Positions 29,664-37,219 of a stretch of DNA of 64,000 nt are shown in pieces (position 1 is the stretch's first letter; each line of letters opens with the position of its first letter). Below the pieces are notes generated by a model. The model ran no database searches. It saw only the letters and a program-made list of their open reading frames with translations, and was not told the origin of the DNA. The position numbers and the translations under genes are program-made. Source of the DNA: CAWBRT01 sp963814745 (GTDB lineage Bacteria > Acidobacteriota > Terriglobia > Terriglobales > Acidobacteriaceae). Location of the stretch: positions 930,001 through 994,000 of the forward strand of contig CAWFEA010000004.1 of NCBI GenBank assembly GCA_963814745.1, read 5' to 3'.

Positions 29664-29819
29664 TTAAGCCCTTTTCGCGCTGAAGTGCACGACCTTCTTC
29701 TGTTTGAACGTCTTGACCGCTTTGAAAGAAACCGTCTTGCCCGACTTTGTCTTGAATTTGACAGTCGCTGGCTTTTTCACAGTCTTAACGGCAACAAATT
29801 TGACGTTCTTTTTCGCCAT
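29664..29819 (-). CDS. Small Lys-rich protein, 51 aa
   Basis: A 51-codon frame starting MAKKNVKFVAVKTVKKPATV and ending VVHFSAKRA. About one third of residues are Lys or Arg, in an alternating K-F/V-K pattern with two repeat-like halves (KTVKKPATVKFKTKSGK; KTVSFKAVKTFKQKK). It resembles short basic nucleic-acid-binding proteins that I have seen annotated as hypothetical in other bacteria. Likely cytoplasmic and DNA- or RNA-associated; this is inference. Confidence 0.6.
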   Translation of the reverse strand: MAKKNVKFVAVKTVKKPATVKFKTKSGKTVSFKAVKTFKQKKVVHFSAKRA

Positions 29820-29918
29820 AAAAATATGATATCACCGGGTGAGGCCGTTGTCGGCTCTCGGGTGGCTGGCGGCCCATACCTGCCGCACATTGCAAATGCG
29901 GATGGTCGGCAGTTCCCC

Positions 29919-31100
29919 CTAGCGCGCGAACTTTAGCCCGCTCAGAGAACGCGCGTTGGCCAGCTCGACGCCGTGCGCCAGCACCAGCACCTGAAAAATT
30001 TCTCCGATGCCGGCAGGCGTCACCAGATGTTTCAGTTGCATGGCCACCTTGGCGCGCTCCTGGGGCAAACGGCAATCTTCAAAGGCCTCGGCAAACCGGG
30101 TGGTCTCGCCTATCCCCATCAGAAATTGCGATTGCGTCACGAGCGCCAGAACGTCGAGCCCGCCCTGTACGGCGGCGGCGCCGAGAGCCGTAAAGTTAAC
30201 GTGGGCGGTAATATCCTGCTCGCCTGGAGCCTGGTAAGGATTGCCGCCCGCCCGATGCTGCCGATAGGTCATGAGCGTGTCCAGATGGCGTCCGGCGAGT
30301 TGTTGCGAGCGCTCGTAGCCGTAGTCGATGAAGACGGCGAAGCCGCGGCGTGAATCACCCGGGCGAACCGAGCCTTGCCGGGGACCCCGGTGGCCGGCAA
30401 AAGCGGCGGCGATGCGGCGCATCCATTCGAAGCCGTCAAGCGCAACCTCGACGCGGCCACCGGCGGCCGGATGCACGCTGTAACGGTTGACGTATTCGAG
30501 CACTTGCGGACCCGGATCGACGGTTTGCTCGACGAAGGCTCCGGCGCGCTCCGCCACCCGAAGCTCTCCCTCGGCGGTGAGCACCTTGACGGGAAGCGCG
30601 TCAAAAAATTCGTTGCCGAATACGATCAGGGCGTCGCCACATCGCTCCAGCGCCGGTGAGAAATCGCTCTCGATGGTGACCTTGTGTTCGGCGATGAATT
30701 CCGCCAGGCGCTCCTGCTGGCTCTGCCGCAGCCACGGCGATGTCTCGACCAGCCGATAATGCAGCGCCCGCAGGAAATCGGGATGCTTTTTCGCCGCCCA
30801 GTCGAGCACGTCGCGGGCAAACAGGCCGCGTCCCGGACCGAGTTCAATGAGGTCGATGGCGGCGGGCGCGCCGAGCGCCTGCCAGAATTCGACAAATTGG
30901 CGGCATAGCAGACGCCCGAACAAGGCGTGCACATCGGAGGAGGTGTAAAAATCGCCGCCTTTGCCGAACTGTTCGCGGGGGCGCAGATAGTAACCCAGTT
31001 CGGGCTCGTAGAGGCACATGGACATATAGCGCGAGAACGGAATCGGGCCTTCGCGGCGGATGAGATCAACGATGCGTTGGCGCAGCGGATTAGCGGTCAT
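29919..31100 (-). CDS. MidA/NDUFAF7-type class I SAM-dependent methyltransferase
   Basis: The family (DUF185) includes the mitochondrial complex I arginine methyltransferase NDUFAF7. Marks are PFSRYMSMCLYEPELGYY, GGDFYTSSDVHALFG, the SAM-binding IDLIELGPGRGLFA, FGNEFFDALPV and VFIDYGYE. The C-terminal part ends normally. Near residues 235-250 is an odd Arg/Gly stretch (HRGPRQGSVRPGDSRRG) that corresponds to the repeat core at 30377-30389 inserted in frame. The 103-aa gene upstream ends 6 bp before this start, so they are co-transcribed. Confidence 0.88.
   Translation of the reverse strand: MTANPLRQRIVDLIRREGPIPFSRYMSMCLYEPELGYYLRPREQFGKGGDFYTSSDVHALFGRLLCRQFVEFWQALGAPAAIDLIELGPGRGLFARDVLDWAAKKHPDFLRALHYRLVETSPWLRQSQQERLAEFIAEHKVTIESDFSPALERCGDALIVFGNEFFDALPVKVLTAEGELRVAERAGAFVEQTVDPGPQVLEYVNRYSVHPAAGGRVEVALDGFEWMRRIAAAFAGHRGPRQGSVRPGDSRRGFAVFIDYGYERSQQLAGRHLDTLMTYRQHRAGGNPYQAPGEQDITAHVNFTALGAAAVQGGLDVLALVTQSQFLMGIGETTRFAEAFEDCRLPQERAKVAMQLKHLVTPAGIGEIFQVLVLAHGVELANARSLSGLKFAR
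30377..30389. repeat. 13-bp repeat core inside the MidA gene
   Basis: GCCGGGGACCCCG, the same core found at 16328-16340 and 25994-26006. Flanking bases (CCGGTGGCCGGC) extend a palindrome on the right. Here it lies in coding sequence and its reading contributes Arg/Gly residues not typical of the family. Confidence 0.5.
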
Positions 31101-31106
31101 CGGTGC

Positions 31107-31418
31107 TCACGGGGCGGCAACGTCATGGTCTTCGGGCGGCAGTTCGAGGTTATAGGGAGTGCGGGTGAACATCTCGACGAAATAGTCGTGCATGCAATCA
31201 TAGAGCTGCCGCTGAAACGCCCATTCGAACTGAGGGTTTTCGGCATCGCGCGGATGGACGAAGAAAAAATAAGTGTGCACCGGAACCGGCGGATTCCTGA
31301 ATTCTATTTTGACCCGGACCTGCCCGTCGTGGAGTTCCGCCGCGAAGTCCAGCAGCGGATGCTCATAACGCTCCAGTTGGCGGCGGACCAGCGCGAGATG
31401 TTGCGGGGTCGATGACAC
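31107..31418 (-). CDS. Conserved hypothetical protein
   Basis: A 103-aa soluble protein (MSSTPQHLALVRRQLERYE onward) containing a beta-rich centre (HDGQVRVKIEFRNPPVPVHT, YFFFVHPRD) and an aromatic helix (FEWAFQRQLYDCMHDYFVEM). I do not recognise the family. It is just upstream of the MidA-type methyltransferase with a 6-bp gap, so a functional link is possible. Confidence 0.7.
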   Translation of the reverse strand: MSSTPQHLALVRRQLERYEHPLLDFAAELHDGQVRVKIEFRNPPVPVHTYFFFVHPRDAENPQFEWAFQRQLYDCMHDYFVEMFTRTPYNLELPPEDHDVAAP

Positions 31419-31513
31419 TGCAAGGAATTCTATCGCGGTTTAAGGATTGCAGCGAGCCGGCCGGGAGTGCGTGGCCGCGGGCGTTCCCGTCATGACCGCG
31501 GATTCGTCATCCG

Positions 31514-32158
31514 CTAGCGCGCTCCCGCGGGTTTCACCATCGGCTTCCTGCAATTGAGCATCCCTGCCGGCTGATCCGGCGCCTGGGGCTTCGGTTCTTG
31601 GTAATGGCTGGGAGCCGCGAACTCGCCCAGCGCGGTTGGATCGTAGAACCCCTGCACGCGCAAAGTCAGTCCCTGGATAAATCGCTTGCTGGACTGTCCG
31701 GGACTGAAGAGTACGTTGGTGGCAGTGATCAGCAGGCGCATGTTTCGCAAGCGGAGAATGCGCTGCCCGCCGTAATCCGGATAGCGGTAGCAATCGCCGA
31801 TGAGCTGGTTCCAGTTGAACCCCGCCTGGTTTGCGGCGCCGGCCTTGCCATCCGTCAGTAACTGGTTATCGGGCGCCCGGGTCGCCCCCGGAAGCGAAAG
31901 GCGGCACTCGAACTCGTAGGCAGAGTGAAAGCTCGCAGCGCGAGCACGGGCGTTTTCCGGGCTGGCGCACTCGAGGATGTAGATCGGCTTGCCGTTAACC
32001 GCCTGAATGGGCAAGCTGAGGTACATGTCTTGCGGCCGGGGAAAATTGTAGTTGCGATCAAATGGCAGGATGCGGGGCCACGACGCGGCATGAGCCAGCC
32101 CCGCCATCAGCAAACATGCGGCAAGCACAATCATCATTCTGTGCGACATTATGAACAT
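31514..32158 (-). CDS. Exported hypothetical protein
   Basis: A 214-aa protein with a signal peptide (MMIVLAACLLMAGLAHAAS) cleaved probably after AHA. The mature part contains conserved Cys residues (ILECASPENA, YEFECRLSL, GDCYRYPDY, MLNCRKPM), suggesting two disulfides in a periplasmic protein. No known domain is recognised. A start at 32149 (MSHRMM) is equally possible. It is a single gene between the MidA pair and the 3-hydroxyacyl-CoA dehydrogenase. Confidence 0.65.
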   Translation of the reverse strand: MFIMSHRMMIVLAACLLMAGLAHAASWPRILPFDRNYNFPRPQDMYLSLPIQAVNGKPIYILECASPENARARAASFHSAYEFECRLSLPGATRAPDNQLLTDGKAGAANQAGFNWNQLIGDCYRYPDYGGQRILRLRNMRLLITATNVLFSPGQSSKRFIQGLTLRVQGFYDPTALGEFAAPSHYQEPKPQAPDQPAGMLNCRKPMVKPAGAR

Positions 32159-32247
32159 TCCATTCCAGTTGCACCCGGCAATCCAAATGCGAATTCGCCG
32201 GGAACCGTCTAAGCCCGCAGGGACGGAAATCCTGCAGCCATATCAGT

Positions 32248-33186
32248 TCACGCCTGGCTGCCACGCTCCGGTTTTTCCCCGCCACGGGTAGCCGCGGGGC
32301 ATGCAGTGGACTCTTTTGGCGCGGCGTCGGGCTCGGGATAATGGTAAACCCCGCGGCCTGACTTGCGGCCAAGCCGCCCGGCTTTGACGTATTGCACCAT
32401 TAACGGACAGGGACGATACTTTTCGCCCAGCGTCTTGTGCAGAGATTCCAGAACGTGCAGGCGAGTGTCAAGTCCCACCAGGTCGACCATCTCAAAGGGA
32501 CCGATGGGATGATTGAGTCCCAGTTTAATTGTCTTATCGATATCGCTGGCCGAAGCCACGCCCTCTTGAAGCATGTAGCAAGCTTCATTCCCAATGAGGG
32601 CATTGATGCGGCTGGTGATGAATCCGGGCGATTCTTTGATGACGACCACTTCCTTGCCTATGCGCGTGCCGATCTCGACGGCGGCGGCAATGGTTTGATC
32701 GTCGGTTTCCAATCCGCGCACGATCTCCAGCAGTTTCATCTCGTGTACCGGATTGGAGAAGTGCATGCCGGCGATGCGGTGCGCCCGGTAGGTGACGGAA
32801 GCGATCTCGGTCACCGAAAGCGATGCAGTGTTGGAACCGAGGAAGGCCTCGGGACGGCAGATCTTGTCGAGCATGGTGAAGATTTCCAGCTTCGACTCCA
32901 TCTCTTCGGGTACCGCCTCGATGATAAAGTCCGCCTGGCGCGCTGCCTCCTCGACCGAATGCACATATTCCATGCGGGCGAAAGCGGCCTGCGCCTGCTC
33001 AGGCGACAGGCGGCCCGCAGTGACCGCCTCGTCGAGCGCGCCGCGGAACTCATCGCCGGCCTGGCGCAAGGATGCCGGCAGAATGTCCTCCAGAATCGTG
33101 CGGTAACCGGCGAGTGCCGCGGCATGAGCGATGCCACGGCCCATGACGCCGGCCCCGATGACGGCGATGGTCGTGATCGTGGCCAT
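32248..33186 (-). CDS. 3-hydroxybutyryl-CoA/3-hydroxyacyl-CoA dehydrogenase
   Basis: NAD-dependent oxidation of 3-hydroxyacyl-CoA. The N-terminal Rossmann fold has AVIGAGVMGRGIAHAAALAGY; catalytic and substrate motifs are NTASLSVTEIASV, GMHFSNPVHEMKLLEIVRG (catalytic His) and FITSRINALIGNEA; the C-terminal domain contains IGPFEMVDLVGLDTRLHVL. About 312 aa, slightly longer than usual owing to a charged tail. The ATG overlaps the stop of the 61-aa gene upstream (TGATG). Confidence 0.93.
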   Translation of the reverse strand: MATITTIAVIGAGVMGRGIAHAAALAGYRTILEDILPASLRQAGDEFRGALDEAVTAGRLSPEQAQAAFARMEYVHSVEEAARQADFIIEAVPEEMESKLEIFTMLDKICRPEAFLGSNTASLSVTEIASVTYRAHRIAGMHFSNPVHEMKLLEIVRGLETDDQTIAAAVEIGTRIGKEVVVIKESPGFITSRINALIGNEACYMLQEGVASASDIDKTIKLGLNHPIGPFEMVDLVGLDTRLHVLESLHKTLGEKYRPCPLMVQYVKAGRLGRKSGRGVYHYPEPDAAPKESTACPAATRGGEKPERGSQA

Positions 33187-33371
33187 CAATCTCCCCGCTC
33201 CAGCCCTTCCGTCATTTTGAGATAGCTTGGATCGGCCTTTCGCATGTACTCGGCCAGGCGCTTTTTTTCTTCGGGCGCGAGCAATGCGCTGCCGACTTTG
33301 ATCCGCCGCAGGGTTGCGGAAATATCGTCAACGTAGTTCATTAAGCGAATCAATTCACCGCTGGATGCCAT
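33186..33371 (-). CDS. Small conserved hypothetical protein, 61 aa
   Basis: MASSGELIRLMNYVDDISAT and the rest form two predicted helices ending in KADPSYLKMTEG. Its stop overlaps the ATG of the dehydrogenase gene, so the two are translationally coupled. No family recognised; coupling suggests an accessory role or simple co-expression. Confidence 0.6.
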   Translation of the reverse strand: MASSGELIRLMNYVDDISATLRRIKVGSALLAPEEKKRLAEYMRKADPSYLKMTEGLERGD

Positions 33372-33710
33372 GATCGTCCTTTCAGCAGGTGGGGTTGAGG
33401 GTTCGCAACGAGTGATGCGCGCCTCCCCGTAGCGGGCAACCCGTTATTGTCCCCTGTTGGCAGCGAGTTAGTAAAGCGGCAGGGAAACGGACGTCTGGAC
33501 TATGAGACAATCGATTGTTACGCAAGAAGAATAGTCCGCACACGCTACTGCGACGTGATTTGCCGGATTCACCCCTCAAACAAAAAACACAATATATTGG
33601 GTGTATATTATAGTGAGCGCAATTGGTTGTATAATTTAAACATAATATTTTGCGCAGTGCGCAACTTTCTCTTGACAGCGAACGTCTACTCATAAAGACT
33701 GATTTTGCGC
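33372..33710. other. AT-rich gap upstream of DUF3800
   Basis: No gene is seen. From about 33500 the composition becomes strikingly AT-rich relative to the chromosome (for example around 33590-33670), which suggests recent acquisition of the DUF3800 unit or a promoter region. Confidence 0.4.
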
Positions 33711-33800
33711 TTGGGGCGGGATCGAACGGTCCTGCCAAGGTTCAGCTTGCTGAACACCACGCGCGCCCGGGCGGCCTACGAAGGTAGGCCGTTTCCTTTT
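33711..33800 (+). ncRNA. Structured leader RNA of a DUF3800 gene (predicted)
   Basis: Three hairpins in 90 bases lead up to the DUF3800 start. P1: TTGGGGCGGGA (33711-33721) pairs with TCCTGCCAA (33730-33738) with a 2-nt bulge and an 8-nt loop. P2: GTTCAG/CTGAAC (33740-33755). P3: CGGCCTAC/GTAGGCCG (33772-33791) with a GAAG loop followed by TTTCCTTTT, like an intrinsic terminator. A TTGACA at 33672-33677 lies upstream in AT-rich DNA; the -10 is poor. From established knowledge, several comparative RNA motifs (DUF3800 motifs) occur just upstream of DUF3800 genes. I cannot verify which, if any, matches. Confidence 0.5.
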
Positions 33801-33814
33801 ACTGGGAGAAAATC

Positions 33815-34640
33815 ATGTTTTTATTTTACGTTGACGAAAGCGGCTCCCCCAATTCGCACAATGAGCCGTTGCAAGACGGTCAAACCCCTATTTTTGTTTT
33901 GGGTTCATTGGTATTCCGTGCGGAAGCATGGCGGGATCTCGACCGAGCATATCGCGATCTAAGGCTGCGGTTTTTTTAAGAAAGAAATCGGAAACCGCCG
34001 ACCGGAACAATACGAAGTCAAGGGGAGTGATCTTGTTGGCCCGAGAAATCGGGACAGCAAAAGGCGCCATTATTTTCTTCGAAGCGTCCTCGAACTGTGC
34101 ACTAAATTTAAATCTTATGGGTTTGCTGTTGTGGCAAAGAAAAACCCGGTTACGCCAACGTCCAAGGTTGCGCTCTATACGATGGCTCTTCAATATCTCT
34201 GTGAGCGCTTCAATATACTGATGAAGGAAGTCAACAAAGGCATTGAACCCCGGTATCCGCAAGAGGCTTCGCACGGAATAATTATCGCCGACAGCCGAAT
34301 GCGGAATCTTGACCTGAACGTTGCACTCTCCCACTTAACCTTTATCTTTGGGCATCCAATTGGTCAACGGTGCCTTCGGATGATTGAGGCGCCAACATTC
34401 ACACATTCTGAATTATCTGTTGGCATTCAATTGACCGACATATTTTCATCATGCGTGTATTCTCAGGCATACCGCCGCAACTGCAAGGGAACAGCCGGAG
34501 CATTGGATTATTCCCATATGAGCTATTTGGACAACCTCGACGCCTTCAACTCTTTGCATTATCGAAGCCAGCAAGCCTACGACGGGTACTACAAAAAAGG
34601 CTTTCGCTACCTCGACCATAGTGAATCTCCGGGGCCGTGA
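33815..34640 (+). CDS. DUF3800 domain protein, frameshifted
   Basis: The frame begins MFLFYVDESGSPNSHNE, the DUF3800 hallmark (Asp-Glu in an RNase H-like fold), and breaks after RDLRLRFF at a run of seven T (33971-33977). It resumes one frame over with KKEIGNRRPEQYEVKGSDL and runs to YLDHSESPGP at 34640, including IIIADSR and the second acidic motif GIQLTDIFSS. A one-base change in the T-run restores about 275 aa, typical of the family. DUF3800 proteins are often near mobile elements and defence genes; function is unsettled. GGGAG lies upstream of the ATG. The T-run makes either sequencing error or slippage plausible. Confidence 0.78.
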
Positions 34641-34664
34641 GGATCAGATCTATCCCGCCCGTGG

Positions 34665-34695
34665 ATTTAATTGTTTAGGCGTTAAACAATTAAAT
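34665..34695. repeat. AT-rich 13-bp perfect hairpin
   Basis: ATTTAATTGTTTA (34665-34677) and TAAACAATTAAAT (34683-34695) flank GGCGT. It follows the DUF3800 stop by 25 bp. No T-run follows, so it is not a classic intrinsic terminator, but it may end the transcript or protect it. Confidence 0.45.
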
Positions 34696-34879
34696 TCCAG
34701 TCCCATAGCGCGAACACTGTTCAACGCGCGTTTAGGACACTACCGGAAACGGGGTGACAAAAAAGCGGCAACATGGCATTCACCTGGCTGCGCAAGCAGC
34801 CGGCAGGGACCGGGCCGACACCCCGTCTACGAGCCGCATCTAAGTGGCGTGTTCGGCGACATTTAAGAGTTCGCAAGGA

Positions 34880-35497
34880 ATGCTAAACCAGTCAGAGGTT
34901 GTAGTCAGCGAGTCGTCCGGAGTGCGCGAGTGTCTGCGGCAGCTTGCTGTCCGTAAGGAGCAACTCCGGCCGCTTTCGACCTATCGCCTGCAGTTTAATC
35001 ACGCCTTTCGCTTCAACGATGCCCGCGCCCTGATCGGCTACCTGCATGAACTCGGGGTCAGCACCTGCTACGCGTCGCCCATCCTCAAAGCGCGTGCCGG
35101 CAGCACCCACGGATACGACATCATCGACCACAATGCCATCAACCCGGAGCTGGGAACCGAGGAAGAACTCGATGAACTTGCGGCGGAGCTGAAGAGCTAC
35201 CGCATGGGACTGCTGCTGGACGTGGTGCCGAACCACATGGGCGTGGGATACGCCCGGACCTACGGCGGACAAACGGCCGTGGTGGCGACTCCACGGTTTG
35301 CTTGTACCATGTTGGGCGGCAAAGCGCGCATGCCCCTGGGCGAAGTGTGGGGAGCGGCTGAAATCGTGCTGCCGCCAACCCCGCCAGGGACATCGGTGAA
35401 GAATCTGCTGACTGGCGAAGTTTTGCCGATCCGCCAGCAAACCCTGCTATGCCAGGAAGTTTTCGCCAGCTTTCCCCTCGGCCTGCTGCTCAGTTGA
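34880..35497 (+). pseudogene. treY: Maltooligosyl trehalose synthase TreY, internally deleted
   Basis: TreY converts the reducing end of maltodextrins to trehalose linkage and is normally about 900 aa. Here the N-terminal part is typical (LSTYRLQFNHAFRFNDARAL, YASPILKARAGSTHGYDIID, LLLDVVPNHMGVG). It then jumps at about 35248 straight to a C-terminal end (YARTYGGQTAVVATPRF, EVWGAAEIVLPP, NLLTGEVLP, VFASFPLGLLL). The frame is kept, but about 600-700 central residues with the catalytic centre are missing, so the product cannot be a working TreY. The end overlaps malQ tail-to-tail by 51 bp. Confidence 0.75.
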
Positions 35498-36991
35498 GGG
35501 GCAAGGCAGCCGGTCGGAAACCTCGGCCATGGCTGCCAGCTTTTCCGCCAGCTGCGGGGTGAGCGCGGACGCGCGGTAACGCCAGCCCCAGTTTCCCTGC
35601 GAACGGCTCGGGGTGTTCATGCGCGCCTCCGAGCCGAGGCCAAGCACATCTTGCAGCGGTACGACGCAAAGGTTGGCGATGGAGTTATGGGCCGTTCGCA
35701 CCATCGCCCAGTGAACGCCGTCTCCGGCCTCGCCAAGGTAAGCCGAGACGCTACGGCGCTCCTCGTCGCCAAGCGATAGCCACCAGGCCGCGGTGGTGTC
35801 GTTGTCGTGCGTGCCCGTGTAGACGACGGTGTTGGCCTCGTACCGGTGCGGCAAATAGATGTGGGCGCCGGGGTTGCCGAAGCCGAACTGAAGCACGCGC
35901 ATGCCGGGAATCTTGAGGCGCTCGCGCAGGGCGTGAACATCGGGAGTGATGAGCCCGAGATCCTCGGCGATAAAAGGAAGATCTCCCAGCCGGGCGTGCA
36001 AGACCCGGAAGAGTTCGTCTTTCGGGCCGTCAACCCACTGGCCGTGAACCGCCGTGGGCTCGGCGGCGGGTATCTCCCAGGACTGCAGGAAGCCGCGGAA
36101 GTGATCGAGCCGGATGATGTCGCAAAAGCGCAGCGACCAACTGACGCGCCGCACCCACCAATCGTAATCGTGTTGCCGCAACACGTCCCAGCGGTACATG
36201 GGATTTCCCCAGCGCTGGCCGGTTTCGGAAAATGCATCCGGCGGCACCCCGGCGACTACCTCGGGATCGAGATCGGCGTCGAGACGGAAAAGATCGGGAT
36301 GCATCCAGACGGCGGCGCTGTCATAGCTCACGAAGATGGCGATGTCGCCGATAATGCGAATGCCGCTGGCGGCGCATCGTGACCGCAGCGCCCGCCACTG
36401 CTCAAAAAAAGCAAACTGCAGGAAACGTCCGATGTCGAGTTCCTCACGCAACTCGCGGCGCAGCCGGTTCAGCTCCTCGGGATCGCGCCGCGCGAGCGGG
36501 CGCGGCCAGCGATTCCAGCTCTCGCCGTGAAAACGGCGGCGCAAGGCATCGAAAAGTACGAAGTCTTCCAGCCACCAGGAGTTGTCGCGGCAAAAAGCGG
36601 TGTAGGCGGAGATGTCGTTGCCACCGGCGCTGAGCAGGAATTCGCGCGCGGCGCCCGCCAGCAACGGTAATTTCACCTCGGCCACGCGCTCAAAGTCGAC
36701 GCGGTCTCCGGCCGCGGCGAGCTGCGAGATTCTCTCCCGTGAAATCAATCCGCGCGCGGAGAGACGATCGAGACTGATCAGCAGTACATTCCCGGCAAAA
36801 GCCGAAGTGGAAGAATAGGGCGAGTTGCCGATGCCCGCCGGATTCAGCGGCAGAACCTGCCACAGCGACTGCCGGGCGGCGGCGAGGAAATCGATGAACT
36901 CATAGGCCGCCGGACCCAGGTCGCCAATTCCACCTTGCGACGGAAAAGAAGTCGGATGCAACAGGATTCCGGAAGCTCGCTCGTTCGGCAT
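35447..36991 (-). CDS. malQ: 4-alpha-glucanotransferase MalQ
   Basis: GH77 amylomaltase that transfers alpha-1,4-glucan segments, acting in glycogen and maltodextrin metabolism. The 514-aa protein starts ERASGILLHPTSFPSQGGIG and has QVLPLNPAGIGNSPYSS, DIAIFVSYDSAAVW, IIRLDHFRGFLQSWEIP (nucleophile Asp), FIAEDLGLITPDVHALR (acid Glu) and TGTHDNDTTAAWW. Full length and unbroken. Its neighbour treY suggests a former glycogen-to-trehalose locus. Confidence 0.96.
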   Translation of the reverse strand: MPNERASGILLHPTSFPSQGGIGDLGPAAYEFIDFLAAARQSLWQVLPLNPAGIGNSPYSSTSAFAGNVLLISLDRLSARGLISRERISQLAAAGDRVDFERVAEVKLPLLAGAAREFLLSAGGNDISAYTAFCRDNSWWLEDFVLFDALRRRFHGESWNRWPRPLARRDPEELNRLRRELREELDIGRFLQFAFFEQWRALRSRCAASGIRIIGDIAIFVSYDSAAVWMHPDLFRLDADLDPEVVAGVPPDAFSETGQRWGNPMYRWDVLRQHDYDWWVRRVSWSLRFCDIIRLDHFRGFLQSWEIPAAEPTAVHGQWVDGPKDELFRVLHARLGDLPFIAEDLGLITPDVHALRERLKIPGMRVLQFGFGNPGAHIYLPHRYEANTVVYTGTHDNDTTAAWWLSLGDEERRSVSAYLGEAGDGVHWAMVRTAHNSIANLCVVPLQDVLGLGSEARMNTPSRSQGNWGWRYRASALTPQLAEKLAAMAEVSDRLPCPSTEQQAEGKAGENFLA

Positions 36992-37219
36992 CGGTCTCTT
37001 TCAATTTCTGAAATTGCGATCTCACCCAAAGCCAAAAATTTCGCGCTACTTGATTCTTGGAGAACTCGGAGAAAATGTACGCAATTCCCGGAGAAGATGT
37101 ACGAAAAAAACAGAACATTATCACAGCCCAGGCAGCAACCCGCAAATGCGGAGTTCCAGCCAAGCGGCGAACAAAAAGAAAGGGAGAGTCGCACTCCCCC
37201 TCGACAGGCACGGACCAGG

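Noticed and set aside
34665..34695. Intrinsic terminator of the DUF3800 gene
   Set aside because: The stem is perfect, but AT-rich and without a following T-run, so I list it only as a hairpin.
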